Assembly: GCF_014235765.1 (NCBI RefSeq)
Contig: NZ_JACMYH010000001.1
Span: 930,001-994,000 of the forward strand
From: Pseudomonas baltica
GTDB lineage: Bacteria > Pseudomonadota > Gammaproteobacteria > Pseudomonadales > Pseudomonadaceae
Direction: 5' to 3'
Length of the DNA stretch: 64,000 bases
A program made the translations under genes and the position numbers. Positions within the stretch are counted from its first letter, which is position 1. Each line of letters opens with the position of its first letter. The notes beneath the pieces were generated by a model, which was not told the origin of the DNA, searched no databases, and worked only from the letters and a program-made list of their open reading frames with translations. This document shows positions 25,565-33,144 of the stretch, one piece after another.

Positions 25565-26641
25565 TCAGGCTGGCAGGTAGGCGCCCTGGGCCAGTTGGTC
25601 CTTGAGCGGCGGGATGCCCAGGCGGCGCAGGACGCGGTACAGCGATGGCCGACAGATGCCCAGGGCACGCGCCGCCGCCGACATGTTCCAGCGGCAGGCG
25701 TTGAGCACATCGAGCACGTCGGCACGCTCGTCCACCGGTGCGGCCAGAACGACCGGACGACGGATCGGCGTCACGTTGGCAGGCGACACGGCGGGCGCAC
25801 TGCCCTGGGCGATGAAGTCCACCGGCAGGTCGGCGCGCTGGATGCGGGTACCTTCCATCACGGCACAGGCATAGCGAATTACCGCACGCATCTGCCGCAG
25901 GTTGCCTGGCCAGGGATGATTGAGCAGCAGTGGCCAGACATCCGATGCGATGAGTTGCCGAGGGTCGCAGCCGGGCAATTCGCTGGCCACCATGCGGCAG
26001 ACCAGTTCGGCGCGGTCGGTGCGCTCGCGCAGCGGCGGCAATTGCACCACACCGGTGGCGATGCGATAGAACAGGTCTTCGCGAAACGTGCCTTGTTGCA
26101 CCAGGCCAGTGAGGTTCTGGTGAGTCGCGCAGATCAGGGCGAAGTCGACCTTGACGCTGCGCTCGGCGCCCAAGGGTGTGACTTCGCGTTCGGCGATCAC
26201 CCGTAGCAGGCGCGTCTGCTGTTCGAACGGCATGTCGCCGATCTCATCGAGGAACAGGGTGCCGCCGTCGGCCTGCTGGACCTTGCCTTTCTTGCCGCAG
26301 GGCAGCGCGCCGGAGAAGGCGCCGCGCGAGTAGCCGAACAGTTCGCTTTCGATCAGGCTTTGTGGAATGGAGGCGCAATTGAGCGCCACGCACTGCGCCC
26401 GATGGCGTTGGCTGTGGGCGTGCAGGGCGCGGGCCAGCACTTCCTTGCCGGTGCCGGTTTCGCCCTGGATGAGCACGGCAATGCCACGCTCCATCAGGCG
26501 CAGGGCGCGACGAAAGGCCTGGCGGACCTGCGGATCGCTGTCGTTGGCAATATCGGAATCGCACGCGGCGGGCGAAGAAAGTGCGGGCGAAGAAGTCGAA
26601 GCATGTGCGGTGTGTTCGCATACAGAAGACATCGGCGTCAC
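25565..26641 (-). CDS. Sigma-54-dependent transcriptional activator lacking a sensor domain
   Basis: An enhancer-binding protein of 358 residues. The AAA+ domain has Walker A GETGTGKE (60-67), the sigma-54 contact loop as GAFSGA (107-112, Thr to Ser relative to GAFTGA), Walker B GGTLFLDEIGD and the arginine-finger region. The end is a Fis-type helix-turn-helix (NMSAAARALGICRPSLYRVL). Only about 35 residues precede the AAA+ core, so there is no GAF, PAS or receiver input domain. It is the only RpoN activator in the window and the obvious candidate for the two -24/-12 promoters at 31647 and 31908. How it is controlled is unclear. Confidence 0.88.
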   Translation of the reverse strand: MTPMSSVCEHTAHASTSSPALSSPAACDSDIANDSDPQVRQAFRRALRLMERGIAVLIQGETGTGKEVLARALHAHSQRHRAQCVALNCASIPQSLIESELFGYSRGAFSGALPCGKKGKVQQADGGTLFLDEIGDMPFEQQTRLLRVIAEREVTPLGAERSVKVDFALICATHQNLTGLVQQGTFREDLFYRIATGVVQLPPLRERTDRAELVCRMVASELPGCDPRQLIASDVWPLLLNHPWPGNLRQMRAVIRYACAVMEGTRIQRADLPVDFIAQGSAPAVSPANVTPIRRPVVLAAPVDERADVLDVLNACRWNMSAAARALGICRPSLYRVLRRLGIPPLKDQLAQGAYLPA

Positions 26642-26735
26642 CTTTTATTGTTCTATAGCTTGTGACTATCTCGAGGTCTGGCGCTCGTGACGCAAGCCTC
26701 GACGCTGTGGCCATTTCACAATACGGCAGGCAGAG

Positions 26736-26755
26736 TTATGTTTTCCAATCCATAA
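26736..26755. promoter_or_regulatory. Candidate LysR-type binding site
   Basis: TTATG and CATAA form an interrupted dyad (10 bp between) 32 bp upstream of the LysR ATG and in the intergenic space shared with the divergent sigma-54 activator. Position and T-N11-A-like form fit autoregulation by the adjacent LysR protein. Confidence 0.45.
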
Positions 26756-26787
26756 TCAGGCACCCACTGATACCTTTGCGAGCATCA

Positions 26788-27690
26788 ATGATCGAGCTCA
26801 GGCATTTACAATACTTTCGTGCGCTGGCCGAAACCCTGCACTTCGGCCGCGCGGCCGAGCGGCTGCACATCTCCCAACCGCCGTTGTCGCGGCAGATCGC
26901 CTTGCTGGAAGACGAGTTGGGGGTAAAGCTGTTCGACCGCTCGCGGCGGCAGGTGGAGTTGACCGATGCCGGCCAGCGTTTCTATCTGGACACCGGAACG
27001 GTATTTGCGGCGTTCGAGCAGGCCAAGCGCAATGCGCTGGCAGCGGCTCGCGGGGCGGCCGGGGAATTGTCGGTGGGGTTCATGATGTCGACGGCCTACA
27101 GCGTGACGCCCGCGATCACTCGGCGTTACGCGGCGCAGTATCCGCAGGTGAATCTGAAGCTCACCGAAACACTGCCCATGGACCTGGCCCAGGACATCAG
27201 CAGCGGCCACAAGGATGTGGCGATCATGTACCGCCCGCAGGATTGCAGTGGGTTGGAAACGGTGACGATCTACCGCGAGGAGATGACGGTGGTGCTACCG
27301 CCTGGGCATCGGTTGCTGGAGCAGCCGTTGATCGATCCGCGTGATCTGGCTGCAGAGACTTTCATCATCGTGCCGCGACGCATCGCCCCGGCCCTGCATG
27401 ACATGATCGTCAACTATTGCCTGCAGCATGGCGTGACGCCCAACGTGGGGCTGGAAATCAACATGCAGCAGACCATCGTCAATCTGGTGGGTGAAGGGCT
27501 GGGCATCGCCATCGTTCCGCGCTCGATGCGCAACATGCGCTTGACCACCACCACCTTTCGGCCGCTGGTGGCACCGCCGGTGATCGAAGTGGTCGCGGTA
27601 TGGAAGGCCGACAACCACAACCCCTGCATCGCCACGTTCGTGGAAAGCGCCATGCGCGCCGGGGAAGAGGCGACACTGCAGGATCAGTGA
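26788..27690 (+). CDS. LysR family transcriptional regulator
   Basis: A 300-residue LTTR. The N-terminal winged helix-turn-helix reads LRHLQYFRALAETLHFGRAAERLHISQPPLSRQIALLEDELG in family style (only the pattern is cited: FRALAE, AAERLH, SQPPLSRQI). The rest is a periplasmic-binding-like effector domain with GELSVGFMMSTAYSVTP. The ATG at 26788 begins the canonical MIELRHLQYF. It is divergent from the sigma-54 activator and convergent with the TRAP/SDR operon, so the island has two regulators. The co-inducer is unknown, although CbnR/BenM-like members sense aromatic acids. Confidence 0.9.
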   Translation: MIELRHLQYFRALAETLHFGRAAERLHISQPPLSRQIALLEDELGVKLFDRSRRQVELTDAGQRFYLDTGTVFAAFEQAKRNALAAARGAAGELSVGFMMSTAYSVTPAITRRYAAQYPQVNLKLTETLPMDLAQDISSGHKDVAIMYRPQDCSGLETVTIYREEMTVVLPPGHRLLEQPLIDPRDLAAETFIIVPRRIAPALHDMIVNYCLQHGVTPNVGLEINMQQTIVNLVGEGLGIAIVPRSMRNMRLTTTTFRPLVAPPVIEVVAVWKADNHNPCIATFVESAMRAGEEATLQDQ

Positions 27691-27715
27691 ATCCCTGAGG
27701 TATCGCGGCGCCCCT

Positions 27716-27793
27716 TTCGCGGCCGATGACCGCTCCTACAGGGGGGCCTTGCGATCGTGCAGGGCCTGTGTAGGAGCGGTCAGCGGCCGCGAA
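27716..27793 (+). repeat. REP pair, type A (inverted)
   Basis: Left arm TTCGCGGCC to CTCCTACA (27716-27740), right arm TGTAGGAGCGG to GGCCGCGAA (27769-27793). It occupies the gap between the convergent LysR gene and the end of the TRAP/SDR operon. Confidence 0.88.
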
Positions 27794-27842
27794 GGATTGA
27801 CGCGGTATGCCTGACACACCGCCCTGAACTTTTACCTGGCAG

Positions 27843-28637
27843 TCAGATTTCGAGGATGCCGGAGGCCATGTAGCCGCCGTCCACCGGGATGACGTGTCCG
27901 CTGATGTAGGAGGCGTCGTCGGATGCCAGGAAGGCCACTGCGCCGGCCATTTCCGCGGGGGTGCCGTAGCGGCGCATGGGCACGGCGCGGGCGTAGGACT
28001 CGCGGGTGGCACTCGAGTGCAGGCGTTGGGTCAGCGGCGTGTCCACCGGCCCCGGCGCGATGCCGTTGACAGTGATCCCGTACTCGGCCAGCTCGATCGC
28101 CATTTGCCGGGTGAGGCCAATGACCGCTGCCTTCGACGTGCCGTACGCGGTGCGCCCCGCGCTCGCGCGCATGCCGCTGATGGAGGCGACGTTGATGATC
28201 CGCCCCCAGCCCTGCGCCTTCATCAAGCGTGCCGCGTGCTGACCGCACAACAGTGCGCCGGTCACATTGATGTTGAGTACCCGCTGCCAATCGGCGAGGT
28301 CGCAGTCCAGGAAGGCTTGCGTCCTGGCGATGCCAGCGTTGTTCACCAGCACGTCGCAGCGCGGCAGGCACGCGAACACCTCGGCGATCGACGCGGCATC
28401 ACCGATGTCGATCATCGCCGCCTCGGCATCGATCCCCTGCGCGCGCAGGCCGGCGACCATTTCCTCGGCGGCGCCGCGGTTGATGTCGGCGACCACCACG
28501 CGGTGGCCGTCCTCGCCCAGGCGCTGGGCGATTGCCGCGCCAATGCCCATGGCCGCGCCGGTGATGAAGGCTACCCGACCTGCGCCCATGCTCTTCACGC
28601 CAATGTTGCTTGAAAGCTGTCTGACTGCTTGGCTCAT
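27843..28637 (-). CDS. SDR family oxidoreductase (TRAP operon)
   Basis: Classical SDR of 264 residues: TGAAMGIGAA cofactor loop, VADINR (Asp, NAD preference), NNAGIARTQ, NVASISG with catalytic Ser, YGTSK and the terminal GHVIPVDGGYMASG. It lies 13 bp downstream of the fused TRAP permease gene on the same strand and so is the third gene of that operon, where it likely oxidises the imported compound. I take the ATG at 28637 (AAGAGAG upstream, loose spacing); an ATG at 28586, just before the cofactor fold, is an alternative. Confidence 0.86.
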   Translation of the reverse strand: MSQAVRQLSSNIGVKSMGAGRVAFITGAAMGIGAAIAQRLGEDGHRVVVADINRGAAEEMVAGLRAQGIDAEAAMIDIGDAASIAEVFACLPRCDVLVNNAGIARTQAFLDCDLADWQRVLNINVTGALLCGQHAARLMKAQGWGRIINVASISGMRASAGRTAYGTSKAAVIGLTRQMAIELAEYGITVNGIAPGPVDTPLTQRLHSSATRESYARAVPMRRYGTPAEMAGAVAFLASDDASYISGHVIPVDGGYMASGILEI

Positions 28638-28650
28638 GACCAGGACTCTC

Positions 28651-30534
28651 TTAAAGGAAACCGATGGAAATCCACGGGAAACAGGCAACGATGACCAAGG
28701 CCACCACCAGTGCCGCCAAGTACCCCCAGACACGCCGGATGACGTGGTCGGACGACGTCTTGCTGATGGCACAGGCAGCGTAGAAACCCACCCCCAACGG
28801 CGGCGCGAACAGACCGATGCCCATGGCCAGGATCACCACCATGGCGTAGTGCACCGGGTGGATGCCGAGCATTTCGGCCAACGGGAACATCAAGGGGCCG
28901 AACAGCACGATGGCCGGAATGCCTTCGAGCACGCTGCCCAGGATGAGGAAGGTGACGATGGTGACGAACATGAAGCCGATCGCCCCGCCCGGTATCTCGC
29001 TGATCAGGTCGACCAGGTTGGCCGAGAACCCCGACTGGGTCAGTGCCCAGGCCATGGCCGAAGCCATGCCGATGATCAACAGGATTGCCCCGGACAGTGC
29101 CGCAGCCTCGATCATCATCGGATAGACCTTGCGGAACTCGATGTGGCGCATGAACAGGTGCATCACCAGCCCCACCAGCACCACGTAGGCCACACCGATG
29201 GTCGACACCTCGGTGGCGGTCGCCGCCCCTTCGAGCACGGCCACGCGGATCAGCAGCGGCAACGCCAGGGCCGGCAAGGCGATCATGAACGTCTTGGCGA
29301 CCACCGACATCGGTGCGCGCTTGACGGTGGGCATGGCTTCCTTGCGCGAGCGCCACCAGCAGACGATGGCGATGACTACGGTGGCGACCACCGCCGGCAT
29401 CAGCCCGCCGATGAACAACGCGGTGATCGAGACACTGCACACCGCACCGATGGTGATCAGCACCAGGCTGGGCGGAATGGTCTCGGTCATGGCGCCGGTG
29501 GCGGCCAGCAAGGCGGCCAGTTCTTCCGGCTCGGAGCCGCGCTTCTTCATTTCCGGGAACAGCGCCGGCGCCACCGCGGCCATGTCGGCCACCTTGGAAC
29601 CGGAGATTCCCGACACCAGGAACATCGCGCCGAGCAGCACGTATTGCAGGCCACCGCGCACATGCCCCAGCAGCGAGGCCATGAAATCGATCAAGGTGCG
29701 GGCCATGCCCGACAGCTGCAACACCACCCCCAGCAAGACGAACAGCGGCACGGCGAGCAGGACCATGTGCGACATGCCCTCGTCCATGCGCCCGACCACG
29801 ATGGACAAAGGTGCATGGGTGGCCAGCGCCAGATAGGCCATGGTCGCGGTGCCGAAGGCGAACGCGATCGGGATGCCACCGAACACGCAGGCGCCCAGCA
29901 GCACCAGGAAGAACACCACCAGGTTGTAGTTGCCGATCTCCGCCAGCAGCGGCTGGGACAGCCACAGCGTGCCGCCGACTACCGCGACCACGGCGACGCC
30001 GGCCACGAACTGGCGCAGCGTGGAGTAGCGCGCCATGCGTGACACCGCTGCCAGCAGCATGAGCATGGCGCCGACCGGCAAGGCTGCCGCGCGCACCCCG
30101 TCGGGGATGCCCAGCGCCGGGGTGGTGATCGCCATCTGCTCGTGGGAGTGGACCATCGCCGGGGTGATGATCATGGCCACGAACAGCACCACGATCAGCG
30201 CCGACAGGGTTTCGCTGAAACCACGCCAGGCCGGTGGCAGCTTGTTCACCAGCGCCGACATGCGCATGTGCTCGCCCCGATCCAGGGCCAGCACGGCGCC
30301 GAACATCGCCAGCCAGATGAACAGCGACGAGGCCAGCTCATCGGTCCACACCAGCGGGTTGTGAAACACGTAGCGCGAGACCACGCCGGCCAGCAGTACA
30401 CAGGTCTCGACCAGCATCAAGGCTACGGCAAGCACCTCGACCACGCGCATGGCGCCGCGGTTGAGGCAGATGAGCGCCCGGGCCGGCAGGGGCATGGCAG
30501 CGTTTTCGACCGGCATCGCCTCGGCGCTCATCAT
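28651..30534 (-). CDS. TRAP transporter permease, fused small and large subunits (DctQM)
   Basis: Inner-membrane TRAP permease of 627 residues. The first about 190 residues are a DctQ-type four-helix domain (SRYVFHNPLVWTDELASSLFIWL is its diagnostic region). The remainder is a DctM/SiaM domain with the repeated motifs GIPIAFAFG, VPLFVLLGVVL, SGSKVADMAAV, TGAMTETIPPS and APPLGVGFYAAC. Separate Q and M genes are more common; fusions are known in the family. Uptake is driven by the ion gradient together with the binding protein encoded upstream, whose stop overlaps this start by 4 bp. Confidence 0.92.
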   Translation of the reverse strand: MMSAEAMPVENAAMPLPARALICLNRGAMRVVEVLAVALMLVETCVLLAGVVSRYVFHNPLVWTDELASSLFIWLAMFGAVLALDRGEHMRMSALVNKLPPAWRGFSETLSALIVVLFVAMIITPAMVHSHEQMAITTPALGIPDGVRAAALPVGAMLMLLAAVSRMARYSTLRQFVAGVAVVAVVGGTLWLSQPLLAEIGNYNLVVFFLVLLGACVFGGIPIAFAFGTATMAYLALATHAPLSIVVGRMDEGMSHMVLLAVPLFVLLGVVLQLSGMARTLIDFMASLLGHVRGGLQYVLLGAMFLVSGISGSKVADMAAVAPALFPEMKKRGSEPEELAALLAATGAMTETIPPSLVLITIGAVCSVSITALFIGGLMPAVVATVVIAIVCWWRSRKEAMPTVKRAPMSVVAKTFMIALPALALPLLIRVAVLEGAATATEVSTIGVAYVVLVGLVMHLFMRHIEFRKVYPMMIEAAALSGAILLIIGMASAMAWALTQSGFSANLVDLISEIPGGAIGFMFVTIVTFLILGSVLEGIPAIVLFGPLMFPLAEMLGIHPVHYAMVVILAMGIGLFAPPLGVGFYAACAISKTSSDHVIRRVWGYLAALVVALVIVACFPWISIGFL

Positions 30535-31562
30535 GCCAGCTTCCCGGAGTATTTTTCGAGGATGGCCCAGGCCGCTTCACCGAACTTCTCGTGCCAGTCG
30601 GCGTAGTAGTTGGCGCTGCGCAGCTTCTCGCGGAACGCCTGCGGCTCGGTGTCGGCCAGCTCCAGGCCCTTTTCCTTGAGGGTGTCGCGGATGCTGCCCT
30701 GCAAGGCCGCCAGGTCGGCGCGCTGGCTCATCACCGCGGCATCGACGTGCTTGCGCACCACGGCCTGCATGTCCGCCGGCAGGCGGGCGAACGACTTGCT
30801 GTTGCCGAGCATCCAGAAGCCGTCCCACACGTGGTTGGTCAGCGAGCAATACTTCTGCACTTCATAGAGCTTGGCCGACGACACCAGAGTCAGCGGGTTT
30901 TCCTGACCCTCGACGATGCGGGTCTGCAGGGCCGAATACACTTCGGCGAAGTTAATGCTGGTGGGCGCCGCATCGAACGCCTTGAAGATCGACATGATGA
31001 TCGGGCTGGGCGGCACGCGCAGCTTCATGCCGACCAGGTCTTCGGGCTTGAGCACCGGACGGGTGCTGGTGGTGGTGACGCGGAAGCCGTTGTCCCAGAT
31101 CTTGTCGAAGGCGAACAGGGTCTCGGTCTTGGCGATCTCGCCGCGGACATGGGCGCCGAGCTCGCCGTCCATCGCACTCCAGACCTGATCGTAGTCCTTG
31201 AAGGCAAAGCCTACGGCGCTGATCTGTACCGAAGGCACCAGGGTGCCGAGGATCACCGGCGACAGGGCGAACATGTCCACCGCGCCGGAGCGCACCTGGG
31301 CCAGGGTGTCGGTGTCGCTGCCCAACTGGCTGCTGGGGAACACCTGGATCTGCACCGCGCCGTCGGTCTCTTCCTTGATCGCCTTGGCCATTTCCCGCGC
31401 CCGGACGTTCATCGGGTGAATCATGGGCAGGTTGTTGGCGAACTTGAGCTTGAAGTCCGCCGCCTGGCTTTTCGAGCTGTACAAGCCCAGGCCAGTGGCT
31501 GCGACCGCCGCCGATGCGAGGGTGGCGGTCTTGATGAAACTGCGGCGCGAGAAATCACTCAT
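30531..31562 (-). CDS. TRAP transporter substrate-binding protein (DctP family)
   Basis: Periplasmic solute receptor of 343 residues with a Tat-like signal (SRRSFIKTATLASAAVAATGLGL) and a DctP core. The central segment KLRVPPSPIIMSIFKAFDAAPTSI and LQTRIVEGQENPL matches the family; the Arg of KLRVPP is the conserved carboxylate clamp, so the ligand is probably an organic acid. It is the first gene of the dctP-dctQM-SDR operon. A consensus -24/-12 promoter lies 85 bp upstream on this strand. Confidence 0.92.
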   Translation of the reverse strand: MSDFSRRSFIKTATLASAAVAATGLGLYSSKSQAADFKLKFANNLPMIHPMNVRAREMAKAIKEETDGAVQIQVFPSSQLGSDTDTLAQVRSGAVDMFALSPVILGTLVPSVQISAVGFAFKDYDQVWSAMDGELGAHVRGEIAKTETLFAFDKIWDNGFRVTTTSTRPVLKPEDLVGMKLRVPPSPIIMSIFKAFDAAPTSINFAEVYSALQTRIVEGQENPLTLVSSAKLYEVQKYCSLTNHVWDGFWMLGNSKSFARLPADMQAVVRKHVDAAVMSQRADLAALQGSIRDTLKEKGLELADTEPQAFREKLRSANYYADWHEKFGEAAWAILEKYSGKLA

Positions 31563-31646
31563 GTAGCTCTCCTGACCTTCTTGTTTTTATTGACCGGTTT
31601 GATGACCGGGCTGCCGTGGCTGGCGCTGGGGATGCAGGGTGAGAAA

Positions 31647-31661
31647 GCAAATCGGGTGCCA
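31647..31661 (-). promoter_or_regulatory. Sigma-54 (-24/-12) promoter for the TRAP operon
   Basis: On the minus strand the sequence is TGGCACCCGATTTGC: TGGCAC, 5 bp, TTGC, with GG and GC at the required distance. Predicted transcription starts near 31636, giving a leader of about 74 bases before dctP. The match to the consensus is exact at all conserved positions. Confidence 0.8.
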
Positions 31662-31798
31662 CCCCTGCCCCGTCGGCGCAAAAAGCGTATCCAAGGGCGC
31701 CCGCCGGCAAGCAAGCCCCTGTTTTTCTTGAACAAAACTGTAGCGACTCGAATGTATCCGCACGTGTCACGGCTCAAGCGCCGTCCAGCCCGATGTAA

Positions 31799-31862
31799 CA
31801 GGTGTCTCCCGCAGGTGTCGCCTGCCGCGAGCGAAGCGACACCTGTGGCGACACGACACCTC
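31799..31862. promoter_or_regulatory. Nested inverted repeat, candidate enhancer for the two sigma-54 promoters
   Basis: Two direct CAGGTGTC copies (31799, 31812) face two reversed copies (GACACCTG at 31838, GACACCT at 31855). The inner pair is a perfect 10-bp dyad, CAGGTGTCGC (31812-31821) with GCGACACCTG (31836-31845); outer and inner pairs share nearly the same centre. It lies about 170 bp upstream of the minus-strand promoter and 80 bp upstream of the plus-strand one, the usual range for an enhancer bound by an RpoN activator. The surrounding 31563-31974 holds no gene. Confidence 0.6.
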
Positions 31863-31907
31863 GCCACGGTAACAGCCAGCCCGCCACGGGCCGGCGTTTC
31901 AAGCCCT

Positions 31908-31922
31908 TGGCACCGCTCTTGC
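31908..31922 (+). promoter_or_regulatory. Sigma-54 (-24/-12) promoter for the thiolase operon
   Basis: TGGCACCGCTCTTGC on the plus strand: TGGCAC, 5 bp, TTGC, exact at the conserved positions. Transcription is expected near 31934, about 40 bases before the thiolase ATG. It mirrors the promoter at 31647 on the other strand. Confidence 0.8.
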
Positions 31923-31974
31923 TATCGACCTTGGCAAACAACATCAATCCAGATTTCATTCGAGGAAAGACCTC

Positions 31975-33144
31975 ATGGGTTCGCCAGTCATCAGCGGTTG
32001 GTACCACTCCCCCTTCGGCAAATTCGACCAGCTCGACCCCGAGCAGATGATGGCCGATGCGGCCGTGGCTGCGCTCGAGCATGCCGGGCTGGACGCCGAA
32101 CAGATCGATTCGGTCCACGTCGGCCATTTCAACGCCGGCTTTCTGTATCAGGATTTCCCCTCCGCCCTGCTCGCCAACCACATCCCGGCCCTGCGCTTCA
32201 CCCCTTCGGTGCGCGTGGAGAACGCCTGCTCCACTGGCTCGGCGGCGATCCATTCGGCGTTGCAGGCAGTGCTCTCCGGCCAGTCGCGCCACGCGCTGGT
32301 GGTGGGCTTCGAGAAGATGAACACGCTGCCCACCGAGGAAGTCGGCAAGATCCTGCTCAAATGCTGCTACGCCAAGGAGGAAGCACAGATCGAGGGTGGC
32401 TTCGCCGGGGTGTTCGGCACCATCGCCCAGACCTACTTCGACCGCTACGGCGACCAGTCGGACGCGCTGGCGATGATCGCCGCGAAGAACCACGCCAACG
32501 GCGCGTTGAACCCCTATGCACACATGCGTCGCGACCTGGGCTATGAATTCTGCCGCGAGCCGTCGGCAAAGAACCCGTTCGTGGCCGGGCCACTCAAGCG
32601 CACCGACTGCTCGCTGATAACCGACGGCGCCGCCGCCCTGGTCATCAGTCGCGACGACCATGCGCCCGGCCGTGGCCAGGCGGTGAGTTTCCGCGCGGCA
32701 GTGCAGGTCAATGACTACCTGCCGCTGTCGCGCCGCGACCCGACTTTCTTCGAAGGCGCGGCGCGCGCCTGGCAGCAAGCGCTGGGCACCTCTGGCCTGA
32801 GCCTGGCCGACCTGTCGCTGGTGGAAACCCACGACTGCTTCACCATTGCCGAACTGCTCGAATACGAAGCCATGGGCCTGGCCGAACGCGGCCAGGGTGC
32901 ACGGGTGATCGCCGAGGGCATCAGCCGCAAGGACGGCCTGCTGCCGATCAATCCTTCTGGCGGGCTCAAGTCCAAGGGCCACCCGATCGGCGCCACCGGC
33001 GTGTCGATGCACGTGATGGCGGCCATGCAGCTCAGCGGCCAGGCCGGCGACATGCAACTGGCCAAGGCCGACCGCGCTGGCGTGTTCAACATGGGCGGCG
33101 CCGCGGTGACCAACTACGTGAGCATTCTGGAGCGCGTGCAATGA
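31975..33144 (+). CDS. Thiolase family protein (SCP-x/lipid-transfer type)
   Basis: Thiolase-fold enzyme of 389 residues. Nucleophile Cys85 lies in VENACSTGSAA; the HDCFTIAELLEYEAMGL segment is the mark of the SCP-x subgroup; GGLKSKGHPIGATG carries the second catalytic region. Such enzymes cleave branched or ring-derived 3-ketoacyl-CoA and usually pair with a DUF35 protein, which is absent here. GAGGAAAG sits just before the ATG. It is the first gene of the sigma-54-driven operon and overlaps the CoA ligase start by 4 bp. Confidence 0.88.
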   Translation: MGSPVISGWYHSPFGKFDQLDPEQMMADAAVAALEHAGLDAEQIDSVHVGHFNAGFLYQDFPSALLANHIPALRFTPSVRVENACSTGSAAIHSALQAVLSGQSRHALVVGFEKMNTLPTEEVGKILLKCCYAKEEAQIEGGFAGVFGTIAQTYFDRYGDQSDALAMIAAKNHANGALNPYAHMRRDLGYEFCREPSAKNPFVAGPLKRTDCSLITDGAAALVISRDDHAPGRGQAVSFRAAVQVNDYLPLSRRDPTFFEGAARAWQQALGTSGLSLADLSLVETHDCFTIAELLEYEAMGLAERGQGARVIAEGISRKDGLLPINPSGGLKSKGHPIGATGVSMHVMAAMQLSGQAGDMQLAKADRAGVFNMGGAAVTNYVSILERVQ

